A stretch of DNA of 64,000 nt from Prinsepia uniflora (Eukaryota > Streptophyta > Magnoliopsida > Rosales > Rosaceae): positions 21,642,738-21,706,737 of the forward strand of contig CM064870.1 of assembly GCA_032719365.1 (NCBI GenBank), in the 5' to 3' direction. The position numbers were made by a program, and so were the translations under genes. The notes beneath the pieces are model-generated. The model was not told where the DNA came from. It saw nothing but the letters and a program-made list of their open reading frames with translations, and did no database searches. This document shows, in pieces, positions 22,076-34,140 of this stretch; within the stretch, counting starts at the first letter, position 1, and every line of letters begins with the position of its first letter.

Positions 22076-22735
22076 TCAAGGTGGTGCGTAGCTCGACACT
22101 GCCTTTGTCAACATATCCGCTCACTGCCCGGATGTCCTTACAAGTGGAATTTGTATAACCCCACCTTCAATCTTCTCATAAATGAAATGACGGTCAATCT
22201 CAACGTGTTTAGTTCGGTCATGTTGAACTGGATTGTGAGAAATATCAATTGTAGCTTTACTATCACAAAATAACTTCATTGGAGCCTTAGGGGGAAACCC
22301 TAATTCTTCCATTAGAATCTTTAACCATAAGAGCTCACATATGCCCTTAGCCACGGCTCTATACTCAGCCTCTGCACTTGATCTGGCTATTACTTTCTGC
22401 TTCTTACTCCTCCAAGTAACTAAATTACCTCCTACAAAAGTGAAGTAACCTAATGTAGACCTTCTTCTGAGCATATCGCTTTCCCAGTCTGAATCTGTAT
22501 ACCCTTCAATTGTCAAATGCCCATATTTTGTGAACATTATACCTCTTCCTGGTGCAGATTTTAAATATTGCAGAATACGCATTACTGCCTTCATATGATC
22601 CTTAGTGGGTGAATGCATGAATTGACTAACCACACTTACAACATAAGCAATGTCAGGTCTTGTATGTGATAAATAAATGAGCCTTCCAACTAACCTTCGA
22701 TAACGCTCTTTATGGAATGATGAGAGGATTGTAAG
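22076..22735 (-). pseudogene. Ty1/copia pol 3' end: RT tail and RNase H
   Basis: A long minus-strand frame reads RYRRLVGRLIYLSHTRPDIA, then HMKAVMRILQYLKSAPGRG, GYTDSDWESDMLRRRSTLGY, RSSAEAEYRAVAKGICELLW and HDRTKHVEIDRHFI. These are the conserved copia RT-RNase H end, with acidic residues in TDSDW and in AEAEYR present. A TGA follows RTSGQ (near 22110), where the family normally continues ADMLTKA, and that continuation is still readable to a final TGA at 22076-22078. The element is truncated upstream near 22735, so most of pol is absent. Confidence 0.9.
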
Positions 22736-23187
22736 TTGTGAGCTCGTGACTTATCCCCACAGTTTGATATATGTCTATATATGATAATTAAACAATGAAA
22801 ATTCATTCATATAATTTAAGTGCCGAAGAACATAGAAATAGACCCGACATATATATATATATATATATGAGCATATATAAAAAAACTTAGCACCATTTAT
22901 TATTTTTAGATTTAATTTAATTTTTAATTAATTAAAAAAATCAAAACGGTTTAGTTTCGGTATGGGATGGTATTCTCTAACACCGAAATCGATCTCGTAC
23001 CAATTGGAACCGCTATGGTATCGATATCGTACCGATCATACATTCGGTTTTACTATTCAGTTTCTTTTTGGTTTGGTATAATACGGGATGAGACGGTTTC
23101 AGTATTTCAGGACGATATGCCCATGGCTATTTAGGATTTTCTGCCAAAATGGCTAGCTTTAGGGGATGAATATCTTCTAAGTTAAAG

Positions 23188-23701
23188 TGTTGGTCACGTA
23201 TTTAAGAATTTGAGCATTACATTATTATTATATGAAAACTGATTTTGACTCAAATTAAGACATACTAACAGGGATTACTAGTTGTATTCTGATTAGAATT
23301 AGTATTAAAATTTAATAATCCATTTTGGAGACTAATTAGATGTCTAAGTGTTATAAAAGGAGAATACTTAGATGGATTGTCCATATAATGAGGAAGTCTC
23401 TTCTCTCACAGGGTTTGCTTGATTTTTTAGACTACTGTCTATTGATAATTTAAGATTGAGATACTTGACAGGGAAAAGAATGTTTTCTTTGGTGTTACCA
23501 TACTTGTCAGAGAAAAGAAGGCCTTATTTGGTGTTACCTTTCATGTTCGGTGATCATGGATTCATCTTCAATCTCCACAAGTTAGAGATCTTTTCTCATT
23601 AACTTGTGTTGATTTATAATTGTTTGATTGAGCATGATTATTAAATTTGAATTTGTTGCCTTGTTTGAAACTTTAGTTATTCTAACATGTGGTATCAGAA
23701 C
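23188..23701 (+). repeat. Putative copia LTR with primer-binding site
   Basis: TGTTGGTCACG (23188) to CTAACA (23687) looks like a 500-bp LTR with a TATAAAAGG box near 23355. It is followed by TGGTATCAGAAC (23690-23701), a near match to the initiator methionine tRNA primer site. No second LTR or gag was found downstream, so it is a truncated element. Confidence 0.6.
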
Positions 23702-24005
23702 CACAATTCAAGTTTTTAATTCGTTCAAAAACAGAAATTGTTTTTTCTGCAATCAAATGCAAAATAGCAGCGCTTCTTGGTCCTTTCTATTTAGTCGTTT
23801 GATAAAAAATAGGTTGGCATGTTTTGTTTTCAACCAAAGTGACCATTGGACAAGATTGTTCATGATTGTGATTTTTTTTTTTGGACAATGATAAAAATCC
23901 AAAATCAAAGAAATTTTTTTACATTGGCATTAGAAGCTAAGGTGTTAATCAGCCACTTCAGGCCTAGGAAGTCCCACAAATGATGACCACTAACTCTATT
24001 AAAAA
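23702..24005. other. Truncated retroelement leader or intergenic DNA
   Basis: About 300 AT-rich bases with homopolymer runs; no coding motif recognised. Confidence 0.4.
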
Positions 24006-24935
24006 ATAATAATTAACCTCGTGCACACTGCTCCATTGGTATCTCTTGGTGTCCAAACAAATATCACTTGGCCCAACTACTGCTGTGCAGATGTCATGCA
24101 GGAAGGTCCTCATAGCCTTCATTTTCCCTTTTCAGCATGCCAACCAACACGTGTGAGTCAGGTTCAATTACAATCCGCTGGAAGTCTTCAGCCACACATC
24201 AAGAGAGGGCATCACGAACATCAGATGCTTCATTTGCAATGGCCAAGAGGAACTGCAGACCCCCAATTCCCCCTGCCATAACTATGCATCCATAATGCTC
24301 CCTAATAACCCAACCAATAGCCCTATGCAAAGATCGCTTTGTCCAAGCCTCATCGCAGTTAGCCTTGAGCCACCCTTGAGCTAGGTGAGACTAGCCCCTT
24401 GGGTGGGACTCCTCCTTCACAATAGCTGGAGGAAACATCTCATCAGACCAACACCTTGGGTGGGACTCCTTTTGCCGAATTTCGCAGACTTGCTAGTTCG
24501 CCAACTGCATTGCCACATCATGCGAGGTTCAAACATCTTTAGAGAAAACATCGTTTCTGCACTTCCAAACCCTCCAAAAGCCACACATCAAACTCTGTTG
24601 CAGTTCATCCTTGTGCGAGGATGCATTGACTCTCTAAAGCAGCCACCCCAAAATAGCCAAAAAATCAACACCTTGCACCAAGGAACTATCTATCGTCAGT
24701 GATGATGCAAACCATAAAATACGGGAAAATTCACAATAGAAGAAAATATGATTTTCAGTCTCCTATCCTCTTCCAACACTGGGCACTCCCTAGGCACATG
24801 AACGCGTCTCTTCTGAAGGTTTCTGTGCAAGGCAAGAGCATGTTGACAACAATGCCAAACAAACCACTTCAATTTTTGAGGGACCGACAGCTTCCAAATC
24901 CCATTACAAAGCTCTCCAAGGTAAGTAGTAGTGCT
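24006..24935 (-). pseudogene. LINE relic: zf-RVT and RNase H-like domain
   Basis: The minus strand reads HIFFYCEFSRILWFASS near 24745-24690 (zf-RVT tail), then a CRND-like segment, then GWLKANCDEAWTKRSL and AIGWVIREHYGCIVMAG near 24390-24270, and further RNase H-like sequence to about 24010. This is the usual zf-RVT plus RVT_3 order of plant LINE-type or LINE-derived genes. Frames change several times and stops are present. Confidence 0.7.
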
Positions 24936-25209
24936 TGATTCTCCCTCCCTTTTTCTCCCAAAGCACCATTTCGGTTAAGGTTTAGGACAAATGAGTACGT
25001 CGTTCGAATAGAATACCGCCCCATCACCAAATTGTGCCATCTTAGTTTATGAACTAAGCCAAATTTGTTTATAGGATAGACAAAATGATAGAAGCCTCCA
25101 TGGGATCAAAGCATTATTGAACAATTTCAACACTCATGTATGTGAGGCTTGGTTAATTAGGCCCTAAACCATGGTGGAATATCCACATGTGATGGGTGGG
25201 GTTTTGGGT
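24936..25209. other. Intergenic sequence before the 25210 LTR
   Basis: No coding motif or repeat boundary recognised. Confidence 0.4.
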
Positions 25210-26022
25210 TGTTCAAAATGATAGGTCGTTAATTAAGCATTATTTTATATTATTTTATACCATTTATACTTGAATTTTAATATTAAAATAATAAATAATT
25301 GGAGAAAATAATATATTTTGTAGGATTTTTGTAGAATTAAATAAAATTTGGAATTTGGAGCGTTTTGACGAAAGAATTTTCCTGATCAGAATTATAATGA
25401 AGAAATTATCGACGAAATTCGGTGGATTTACATTAATCCATTTTAAAATTGAAATTCATTTGCCGAAGTCCAATCCAAGTTCAAGCCCAAATCCATTTTG
25501 AATGAAACCCAGGCCCATAAGCAGCCCAAAATTGGCCCAAATGCCTAGAAAATTGGCCCAAATCACGCGAAACCGGCCCAGCCCAAGTCGTGCCTGCCTC
25601 CTCAGCCTAAATTATCTTCAGTGAGCATTGGTTGAACGCAGCATTACCAATTCATTGCGTGCGTACAGAATTCCCCCACTCCAGCTCAACACGTGTGCGC
25701 TGAAGCCCTGCCTCTGTCAGCACATCAAGCGCCGAACTCTCCACGCCATTTTCATCACGAGCTTCCCGAAGTCATGATCATCCTGTCAACAACAACTCAC
25801 TAACTCCCCATGCTCCTGTTAGTAGCAGCCGTCGAGTGCTTTCAGCCCAACTCAGCAACAGCTCACCGAATCCATCCACTGCGCCCCTGCACAGTGCTGT
25901 CGAGTTCAAACCTGCTCCAACTGCATTTTCAGCAGATTTTCCAGCTCTAATCCAACCCCAAATTCATCATTTTCACCATTTGATTGTATTTATTTTTATA
26001 TTTAATTTTTGTATTTAATTAT
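25210..26022 (+). repeat. Left part of a Ty3-type LTR interrupted by a solo LTR
   Basis: Starts TGTTCAAAATGATAGG and shares GCATTATTTTATATTATTTT and TTGGAGAAAATAATATATTTT with the LTRs at 45093 and (inverted) 28262. It ends at the ATTAT duplication of the inserted solo LTR and continues at 28263. Confidence 0.8.
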
Positions 26023-28262
26023 TGTCAGGACCCGTCCCAATCCCTCCGGGATTAACGCGGGACGACCCTGATCCCGTCTGACACAGAGTGTTAGACAAGG
26101 GAAATTCCGACTTTAGCCCTTTCGGGGCTTCAGAGTACGCCAGGATCCGAAGGAGGTATGTGATATCTCGGTCTCTGCTACAGCTCGCATCTGTCGTCAA
26201 CCTGAAGGGCAGTCAAAACATTTAAAAGCTGTGAGTGGACAAAACAATAATTTATAGAAAACATTTTCATAAAGACATTTGTACCCTTCACTAAAAAGCC
26301 TGCATGCATTCGAAACCTTTTAACCAAAAGAACCATATGTGGGAACTAAGCCCAAAACCATAACCGAAACCAAGTACACGGGCCACTGCCCAAATCCATG
26401 TGGGACTCAGTCCAAAACCTGTATACATCACATATCATATAGCATATACATATAAATCACATAACCAATCCTGTCACGGTTTCTAAAGCTACGCGCGTGC
26501 TACCAGGGGTTTCAAGCCCAAGTCTCTTAGGGTCCACCCAGGTCAATGTCCGTAGATCAATGACCCTCTCTGAGGTTGTAATCCAAGCTCTCTTGAGAGT
26601 AAGGTACCCAACGAGGGCGATTCCACTCAGTTAGTGCTCCGTGACTACTCCAGTGTCCACCCAGGCCAACGACCCTCCCTGGAGGAGACAATCCAAATAA
26701 GAAAGGTATATGAATATATATATATATATATATATATCGAAAACATTCATGCCCGGTCCCCATAAATCATCATGAACCATAAAAACCTTTCAAGGGTTCA
26801 TGCCAGTCCCCATAAACTGTCATGAACCTGGAAATCCATTTAGGGTCCCCGACCCGAAAACATAAGCATAAAGTAACTGAGTCTCGTGCCCGAACACATG
26901 ACTCAACTGAGCATCGTTCCCGAACACTCTAACATTATACTCATATTGAACCAATCACGAAATCCTACCTTAATCATCTCAAATACATGCATACATTTTT
27001 CAATATTATAAATGCACCGAACAGCGGTCATAAACACTTATAATACGATTCACCTTACGTTATTGATTTCAATGTGTGTCAAACATTTAAATCTCTTCAA
27101 CCCTATTCTAAGTGCACCGAACAGCGGTCATAAACACTTAGTGTAGAATTGAAGTTTAAGCACTAAAACATATGAAGTAAAAAATTCAAAAAGTAAAACA
27201 CATGGAGATTGCATTCTTACTTACAAATGTTAGAAAGAAAATACCAAAACATATATTGAATTATAAGTAAAACCAAAACAATAATAAGAATTTAAGTAAA
27301 TGGAGAAGAGTTACACTTTCGGAACCCAAGAACAGCTTGTGATTCCGAAAGTGGATGGAAACAATGAAATGTTATTCATAAGGAACACCGAACAGCGGCT
27401 GGAACCTTATGAAGATGGAGGATAAAACATATGAATTCGGACTTAAATTCTAGAATTATTTCGGAAATATTTGGCCTAGGTATTTCTTAAGGAAAACATA
27501 AAAATGTGTTTAAGAGATCTCAAAGAAAAATCACAAGAACAAAGTAAAGAAGAAATGAAATTAAGAATTAATATAAATTAAGAACAAGAATTAAAAGAAA
27601 GCTAATTAAATAAATAATCTAAAAGAAGTTAAAATTGTCCCAAAATAAATCTAAAAATAGAAAAATAAGAATTAAGAGAAGAGAGAAACATGAACTAAAC
27701 TAGGATTAAACTACTCAAAATGGGACTCATTTTCAAATGAATTTGCCTCCCTATTTATAGAGGGAGGTCATAAAGAACTAAAAATAAAATACAAAATAAA
27801 ATATTAAAATAGTAATAAAATAGTACAAAAGGAAATGATGAAAAATGATGATGAATGATGAAATTAGGGATGAGATTAGGATTTGGGCTGGACTTTTGCT
27901 GCTGAGCCGAGATTTTGGCTGGACTTGGACTGCAGGGCTGAACAAATTGGGCTCACGGACTGGGCTATTCCAACTTGCATTTGGGCTACAGAAATCATTT
28001 TTGGGCTGCAAAAGAATGAAAATTAATTAATAATTGATATATATAATTCAATCGAATTTCGTCCATAAATTCTTCGTTATAATTCCGATCGGGACGATTC
28101 TTTCGCCAAAACGCTACAAATAACAAGCTTTATTTATTTAAACAAAAATATCACAAAATAAATTATTTTATCTAATTATTTATTATTTTAATATTAAAAG
28201 CTAAGTATAAAGGGTATAAAATAATATAAAATAATGCTTATTTGAGGACCTATCATACTTCA
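26023..28262 (-). mobile_element. Solo LTR (Ty3-type), minus orientation
   Basis: Read on the minus strand it starts TGAAGTATGATAGGTCC and ends GGACGGGTCCTGACA (2240 bases). It is flanked by a perfect ATTAT duplication (26018-26022, 28263-28267). No internal region or second LTR is present, so it arose by LTR-LTR recombination. Inside are three copies of a CACCGAACAGCGG motif (27015, 27115, 27386) and the CGTCTGACA-type end shared with the LTRs at 41833 and 45581. Confidence 0.92.
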
Positions 28263-28640
28263 ATTATTGTTATGGTTTTAGTTTTACCTATAATTTTATA
28301 TATATGTGGGTATTTTCTTTCTAACATTTTTAAGTATGAATACAATCTCCATATGTTTTACTTTCTGAATTTCTCTTACTTCATATGTTTTAGTGTTTAA
28401 CCTTCAATTCGAAGCTAAAAGTTGATCCGTTGTTCGGGGCATTTAGAATAGAGTTGAAGAGATTTAATGTTTGACTGCTGTTCGACGCATTAAATCACAA
28501 ATTTTAGATAGATCATATTATAAGCAATAATCCGCTGTTTTGTGCATTTATAATATGAAAAATGTATGCATGTAATTGAGATGATGAAGGTAGGATTTCG
28601 TGATTGGTTCAATATGAGCATGATGTTAGAGTGTTAGTAA
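28263..28640 (+). repeat. Right part of the interrupted LTR
   Basis: Continues the 25210 LTR after the solo LTR. From 28380 to about 28638 it aligns with the solo LTR in opposite orientation, including diverged CCGYTGTTCGGNGCA motifs near 28430, 28476 and 28530. Homology stops near 28638, so the LTR end and the rest of the element are lost. Confidence 0.8.
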
Positions 28641-28689
28641 AAATTGTGTTTGAAGAAAGTCCACTTGTATAAATGTTAAAGTAGGAGTA

Positions 28690-28960
28690 GAATTAAAATT
28701 TTCATTATTTGTTACTTGTTTTCTTTATTTTATGATTGCAACCTTTTCAAATCCCCAATTTCATTCTTTTATTATTTAATTCTTTATTCTTTATTTTTTA
28801 ATTATTTAATTTTTATTTTTTTTAATTTTTTAATTATTTTATTCATTAATTTATTTATTCTTTTATTCGTTCATTCTTTAATTCATTTATTCTTTCATTC
28901 ATTAATCTATTTATTAATTAATTCATTATTCTTTCTCACTAACACATTATTAATGTTCCC
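28690..28960. repeat. TTATT/TTCATT low-complexity block
   Basis: Irregular TTTATTC, TTTAATT and ATTCATT repeats. The open frame 28716-28976 is a product of this composition. Confidence 0.75.
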
Positions 28961-28999
28961 TAATTTCTCCGGTTAAGAACGATCCCTATTTACCAATAC

Positions 29000-29463
29000 T
29001 ACATCTACACAAAAAGGGTTTAAATTGCATAATATTTAAATTACTTGTTTTAATTTAATGCGTAATTTGAGCGTAATCACAAAACAAAAGGGAGAAAGGA
29101 GATATACATGGATGTGGGGATATACTTGTCACTCATCCTATGATTCCAATATAGATATTTTGGGCGCCATTAATAAACCACCGAAATCAATACTTTTCGA
29201 ATAACGTGCACTGTAAAATCTCGTTAAAATCGTTTTAGACCCGTAAAATAACCGTACGATGTCCAAAATCAATGTGCCAAATGTCTACGTAATCGAAATC
29301 CCTCGATCTACATAATGGGCCTTGGTAAACGTTCAAATAGACTACCGGGTTAAAAGTCAACATATGCTCCACGTAGGAGCAAAATCATCAATTCACCTCA
29401 ATTAATCTCGAAAGTTCTTGATTAATTTTCAATAATCACGAAATTTCAAGTCGGGTTGTTACA
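29000..29463 (-). repeat. Truncated Ty3 LTR start
   Basis: On the minus strand it begins TGTAACAACCCGAC at 29463 and carries a GTAGACATTTGGCAC variant of the conserved LTR 5' box near 29275. Only the first 460 bases or so are recognisable. It abuts Harbinger transposase sequence exactly at its start, so this LTR (or an element once attached) inserted into the transposase gene. Confidence 0.7.
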
Positions 29464-30250
29464 GTGCTCCTCTATACGGTGCAAGACCTTCACTGTTTGT
29501 GTACCCACCATCCACAAGGTAGTAACACCCTAACAATTAAAATAATAGTATGAATATACAGAAGATAACTAGTTTAATATTACTAATATAAGAATACAAA
29601 TAGTCATTTTCAGTACCAGTAGGAACTTTTAATCCGGTTGGTCTACATATCGCATCTCTAAATACTCTAGAATTAGAAGCTGAACCTTCCCAACCTGGTA
29701 ACACAAATATAAACTTTATATCCAGAGTGCAAACTCCCAACATGTTGGTTGTTATCTCACCCTTCCTTGCTCGATATCTTGGCTTATCTTGTTTGGGTAC
29801 CCGTACGCTATTGTAAGTGCCATCCAAGGCCCCAAGAAATTCTATGTAAGTAAAAAATCATTAGTAAAATAAACTTGCAAAAAAAAAAATACTAATCTTG
29901 ATTAATGAATTTGAAAATACCTCAAACCACTTTCATCTTTCATCGGGGTAGTTATTAGTGATGGTTCCTAGCACCTTCAATATTTTACCTTGTAGCCTTA
30001 GCACTCCATGTAAGACTGAATTGAAATACCTATTAATAGTCTCCCCTGATCTGTTAAACCTATTTCCCATGGTTCTGTTCTTTACATGATGTGCACGTAT
30101 ATGTAAAAACATACATACTTGTACTTAAATTGTTACTAAACAGTCTGTTTTTACTCTTCCATCATCATGAAGCAACAGACAGAGAACGAAATGCTTTCCT
30201 ATCCATTCTAATTTGATTCATACATTATATATCGTCATGTCCTATTATAC
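29464..30250 (-). pseudogene. PIF/Harbinger transposase, dead and truncated
   Basis: The minus strand reads CMNQIRMDRKAFRSLCLLL, FLHIRAHHVKNRTMGNRF, GETINRYFNSVLHGVLRLQG, LDGTYNSVRVPKQDKPRYRA, GVCTLDIKFIFVLPGWEGSA, and after a short intron-like gap YLVDGGYTNSEGLAPYRGA-like sequence (29535-29464). This is the DDE_Tnp_4 (HARBI1/ALP1-like) family. The first catalytic Asp (LDGT) is present. The Asp normally found in the GSA.DSR motif reads Asn (SASNSR). A stop interrupts the N-terminal part after DCLVTI, and the C-terminus is cut by the LTR start at 29463. Confidence 0.88.
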
Positions 30251-30790
30251 TTTCAACATAACTTGACCTATGAAATCTCCTAAGAAATGTGCAATTTCTA
30301 AGTAATGTGCGATTTCTAAGTACAAGTCGTTCATTGCGCCTTCTTTCAAAATTAGAACTCATCGTAAATCATATCATGCACCAAGTCACAATATACAAGT
30401 ACCACACTTTAATCATGAAGCAGGCCAAAAATTTTCTTTTATCCATATCTAAAATGATATTGAAAATTTTAATTTATCAAAAAAATATTCCAATTAAAAG
30501 AGCATGTGTAAACATGTATTCGGATAAAACATAGGAAAACAATATAACTTGCAATTCATTAAAAACATCTTAGTTCACTTCACACCCAAGTTCACGTCGC
30601 ACCCATGCCAAAGTAGTCAACCAAAATGTAACTGCCTAGCCAAAGACGCCAACCACTCAACCAGTGAGGTAAAAAATAAAATTTGTAAAGAATTTTAATT
30701 ACTTACTTTTCTTTTTTCCTTAATTTCTAACATTATGATTCTTCCTATTTTCCTGTCGATTTATATCCTTGCTATTCATCAACTAAAAAT
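30251..30790. other. Intergenic sequence
   Basis: AT-rich, with no family motif. It may include the Harbinger element's non-coding part, but no terminal inverted repeat was identified. Confidence 0.4.
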
Positions 30791-31243
30791 CAACCTCATT
30801 GGATTATTTAGCAGAGGACATAAATAATGGACCACAACATCCATCATCTCTCTAGCGTGATTTCCCTCACCTGCTACCTCACATGCGCGATTTTCCCAGA
30901 AAACCCTCACTCCTACTACTACGCACTAATTTAGCCCCCACTACTATACCTAGTTTACTTCACCTATTCCTTTTTAGTCCCCCACATCAATCTTCACCCA
31001 AACATATAAATCTTCACCCAATCACTCCCTAACTTTCACTCATGCTTCTTACTTTCAAATCACCCAAACATATAAATCTTCACCCAATCACTCCCTAACT
31101 TTCACTCATGCTTCTTACTTTCAAACACAAAACCTAACAACCTCACTGGATTATTTATCAAGGATATAAATAATGGACCACAATATCCACCATCGTTCTT
31201 GCGCGATTTTCTTCTCCTGGTACCTCTTACGCGATTTTCCCAG
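30791..31243. repeat. Direct duplication flanking the gag-only element
   Basis: A segment beginning CAACCTCAYTGGATTATTTA occurs near 30794 and 31138, each ending with GCGATTTTCCCAG (near 30888 and 31231). Between them a 66-base unit with CACCCAAACATATAAATC and CACTCATGCTTCTTACTTTC is present twice (about 30990-31126). The gag-only element inserted at the end of the second copy. Confidence 0.7.
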
Positions 31244-31810
31244 TGTGGAACCCTAAAATCATTCGAAAATTGTGGAGCTGCCACATGACCCATAATTCCC
31301 TAGCAATAACGCTAGTCATTTGAAAACACTCAAACATTAAATAATCTATTTACCAGCTAAATACGTTATTTAATCGGATAAAAATTTCCGTAATATTAAT
31401 ATTCTCCCCGAGATAGTTAATTGTCATTATTCTTAGTAACGGACAATTTAATATTAATATTAAAACACAATAATTATCATTATTATCATAATGAGCTATT
31501 ATTATAATTATTAAATAATATATTTAATTAATAATATATTATTTATTAATTACAAATTCAACGGACCAATCAGAACGCTCCGAGGCTCCCAAGATTTTCC
31601 TATAAATAGCGGATCACATTTCATTTCCAAGGTAAATCCATTCTTCGCTTCGAAGTATATCCTTTTTCCTCTCTCAAAGCTAACTAGGCATCAGAGTGTT
31701 CTTGGTCGAACAACCCCCCGGGTAATCGATCGAGACAACGATAACTAATTGTTTGCTGTTTACAGGAAATGTGAGAACTTTTCGCGGCGGGTTCGATTTC
31801 TGCTTCAACA
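31244..31810 (+). repeat. 5' LTR of the gag-only element
   Basis: TG...CA. A TATAAATAGCGG box near 31601 is a good core promoter candidate and is also present in the 3' LTR near 38184. Confidence 0.92.
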
Positions 31811-31811
31811 A

Positions 31812-31831
31812 TTGGTGCTTTCATTGAGAGC
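31812..31831 (+). other. Primer-binding site of the gag-only element
   Basis: TTGGTGCTTTCATTGAGAGC begins one base after the 5' LTR; position and form fit a retroelement primer site. The cognate tRNA was not verified. Confidence 0.75.
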
Positions 31832-32018
31832 AATTGAGGAATACTCAGAAGAAGCTCTCTCGGTTGTTCATCGTTCTTCAACGGTGTTCATCGTTCATCA
31901 GAAAATTGTTCATCGTTCATCTTTCTTCTTTCGTCGTTCATTGACATTGTTCGAAGATTTTGAACGTGGTTCAAATCATCCATCAACAGCTTTCCAGCTC
32001 AAGATTCGCTGATCAAGC

Positions 32019-33962
32019 ATGGCCAGGGTTCGACGATCCATTCGTTCAGCTGGAGAAGGTGTTTCTGCCTCAACTGCTCAGACGAAGAATGAGGCTGGCA
32101 TAGAGACTCCGGAGGAGCGTCCAATTCGACCCAGGCGGGTGTCCATAGAAGCACCCATGGAGACCCTAGGAGGGAGGCCAACCTTCAGCTTCGGTGCATT
32201 CTCCTCTCCAGCTAGCCAAGTGCCCGCGCTAGGGGAAAGAACTTCGGCTTTGCAACAAGCAGGCGGGCGATTGATGGGAAGTGCATCACGTCATGATCGG
32301 CCCACAGCAAACATGGACTTAAGGGACTTTCTAGATGGGCGTCACGACGTCTCAGGGAGAAGCCACCACCGAAATCCCCAGGACAACTTGGCGCAGCAAG
32401 TTGAAAGGTTGAGCAACCAAGTTAAACTCCAGTTAGAGCTCTTGCAGCGACTCCTGGCAGAAAGACCAATCCAATAGCCAAACAGACATTCCACGTCACG
32501 TGGAAGACAAGAGAATTCTCCAAGGCGTCCTGGGAAAGAACCGGTCCACTGCCGAACAATGTCACGAGACACTTCACTAAGCGAATCTGGTGAAGAAAGT
32601 CACGCTCGCCGAGAAAAGAGCCCACAACGCCTAAAGCCATCAGTACATGAGCGGCTAGGAGGTAGGATTGGGGCAACTTCACGGGTGGAGCGCTCACAGC
32701 GCTAAAATGGGAGTAGGGGGCAACCTCAGGCTCTACACAAAGACCCAAGACGATCTGCCCATGGTAGTGAGAGGGAAGATGAAGCATACTCCCCTGCACA
32801 ATCTCGGAGATCAAGGGGAGAAGCTCAAGGAGGTTCACGATGATTAACACGAAATGACTCACCGCCTCAACAAGGTGCGTTGCAGGCTAATGATGTTCAA
32901 AGAATGCTGGACAAGCACCTTCGTGCTCAACGAGATGGCGATCTAGAGGACGATCTACGTCGCCAGATACAGCTCTCTACGCCTTTTGTAAGGGATATTG
33001 AGGAGGAGCCATTCCCTCAAAGGTTTGCAACGCCAAACTTCACTCCATTCAAAAGAGTCTTCGACCCGGTAAAGCACATAGATTATTACCGGGGAGTCAT
33101 GGTCCCCCACAGGCATAACGATGCGCTCATGTGCAAAGTTTTCCAGGCTTCTCTTCAAGGCCAAGCCATGACTTGGTTCAATCATCTCCCCCGGAGGTCG
33201 ATTGCATCCTTTAAAGAGTTGGCTCTGGCATTTGTGAAGGAGTACGCACAACTTCAAACAATCGAGGTGAAGGATGACCATCTTTTCTCTGTCCAAAAGA
33301 GAGCAAAGGAAACTATGCGACAATACATACAAAGATTTTTCGAGGAGAAGTCTCGAATTGTCGGCTGTAGCGACCTTGTTGCAGCGATGACATTTAAACA
33401 AGGACTCCCTAGAGATAGCCAGCTCTACGAAGATATTGTCATGGGAAATGCACGAAGTCTCACCAAGATGCTATCTCTAACTGAGCGACATGCATGTTGG
33501 GAGGATGAAAAAGGTACCACACATGCGCTAGATCATGCCGAGACGAGCGAGAAAGCCTCCGCATCGACACCACAACGCAAAGAAGACGTTAGTGGAAAAT
33601 TTTCACATGGGGGGTTCAACAAGCGCAAGGCGAGCCAAACTCCTAATGACTCAACCATCGAGAAGCCTAAAATACAATTCTCAATACCAGTCCACCAGAT
33701 TCATAATGAGATCAAGAACAAGACTTGGTTCAAAAAATCAGGACCCGTCAAGGGCGATCAGGAGAAAGCTGATAAAACAAAATGGTGCGCCTATCATGAA
33801 TGTTATGGGCACAATATCATCACCTGTATATCTTTCGAAAGATATCTCCAAAGTCTCATGAAGGAGTGGCGTTGCACAGACTACATCAAGAAGAAGACTG
33901 CAGATCACATGGAGAACAAAGAGCCTGAGGAGTCAGCGTCAAAAGTGATCCGCATCAACTAG
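32019..33962 (+). pseudogene. Retrotransposon gag polyprotein with three in-frame stops
   Basis: One reading frame of 648 codons runs from the ATG at 32019 to the stop before 33963. Three stops break it: TAG 32475-32477, TAA 32703-32705 and TGA 32841-32843. The N-terminal third is Arg/Ser/Pro-rich and disordered. The Retrotrans_gag domain lies in the uninterrupted second part (32880-33962), with YYRGVMVPHRHNDALMCKVF, GQAMTWFNHLPRRSIASFKE, SVQKRAKETMRQYIQRF and TFKQGLPRDSQLYED. A zinc-knuckle-like motif WCAYHECYGHNIITC lies near 33783. Gag would form the particle and bind element RNA. The stops lie outside the core domain, so a shorter gag from 32880 remains translatable in principle. Confidence 0.9.
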
Positions 33963-34140
33963 CTGCATGTCAAAATTAGAAAGACATAAAAGTCTATGAA
34001 GCTTTCAAATTCTCTTTTCAATTTTCCTTTTAAATTCAAGTATCGTGCATTTGAATTATCAATAAGATTGAAAAATTATTCTGAATTCATACCAACAAGT
34101 TTGTACAATTTTCAAAACTTATACCCTCGAGCATCAAAGC
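33963..34140 (+). other. Sequence between gag and the minisatellite
   Basis: Non-coding by appearance; no pol motif. Confidence 0.5.

Larger units (their letters stand above)
21450..23125. mobile_element. Possible non-autonomous DNA transposon with GGTACGGTACGG-type ends
   Basis: Left end near 21465-21600 is rich in TACGGT/GGTACGG words. The right end (22935-23115) has the same words in the opposite orientation (ACCGAAATCG, GTACCGATC) and ends near GCCCATGGC, mirrored by GGCATGG on the left. This is the usual look of hAT-like non-autonomous elements. No certain target-site duplication was found. The copia fragment at 21900-22735 would be a later insertion. Confidence 0.35.

Noticed and set aside
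28716..28976. Hydrophobic 86-codon frame resembling a membrane protein
   Set aside because: Entirely Leu/Phe/Ile from the TTATT/TTCATT low-complexity tract.
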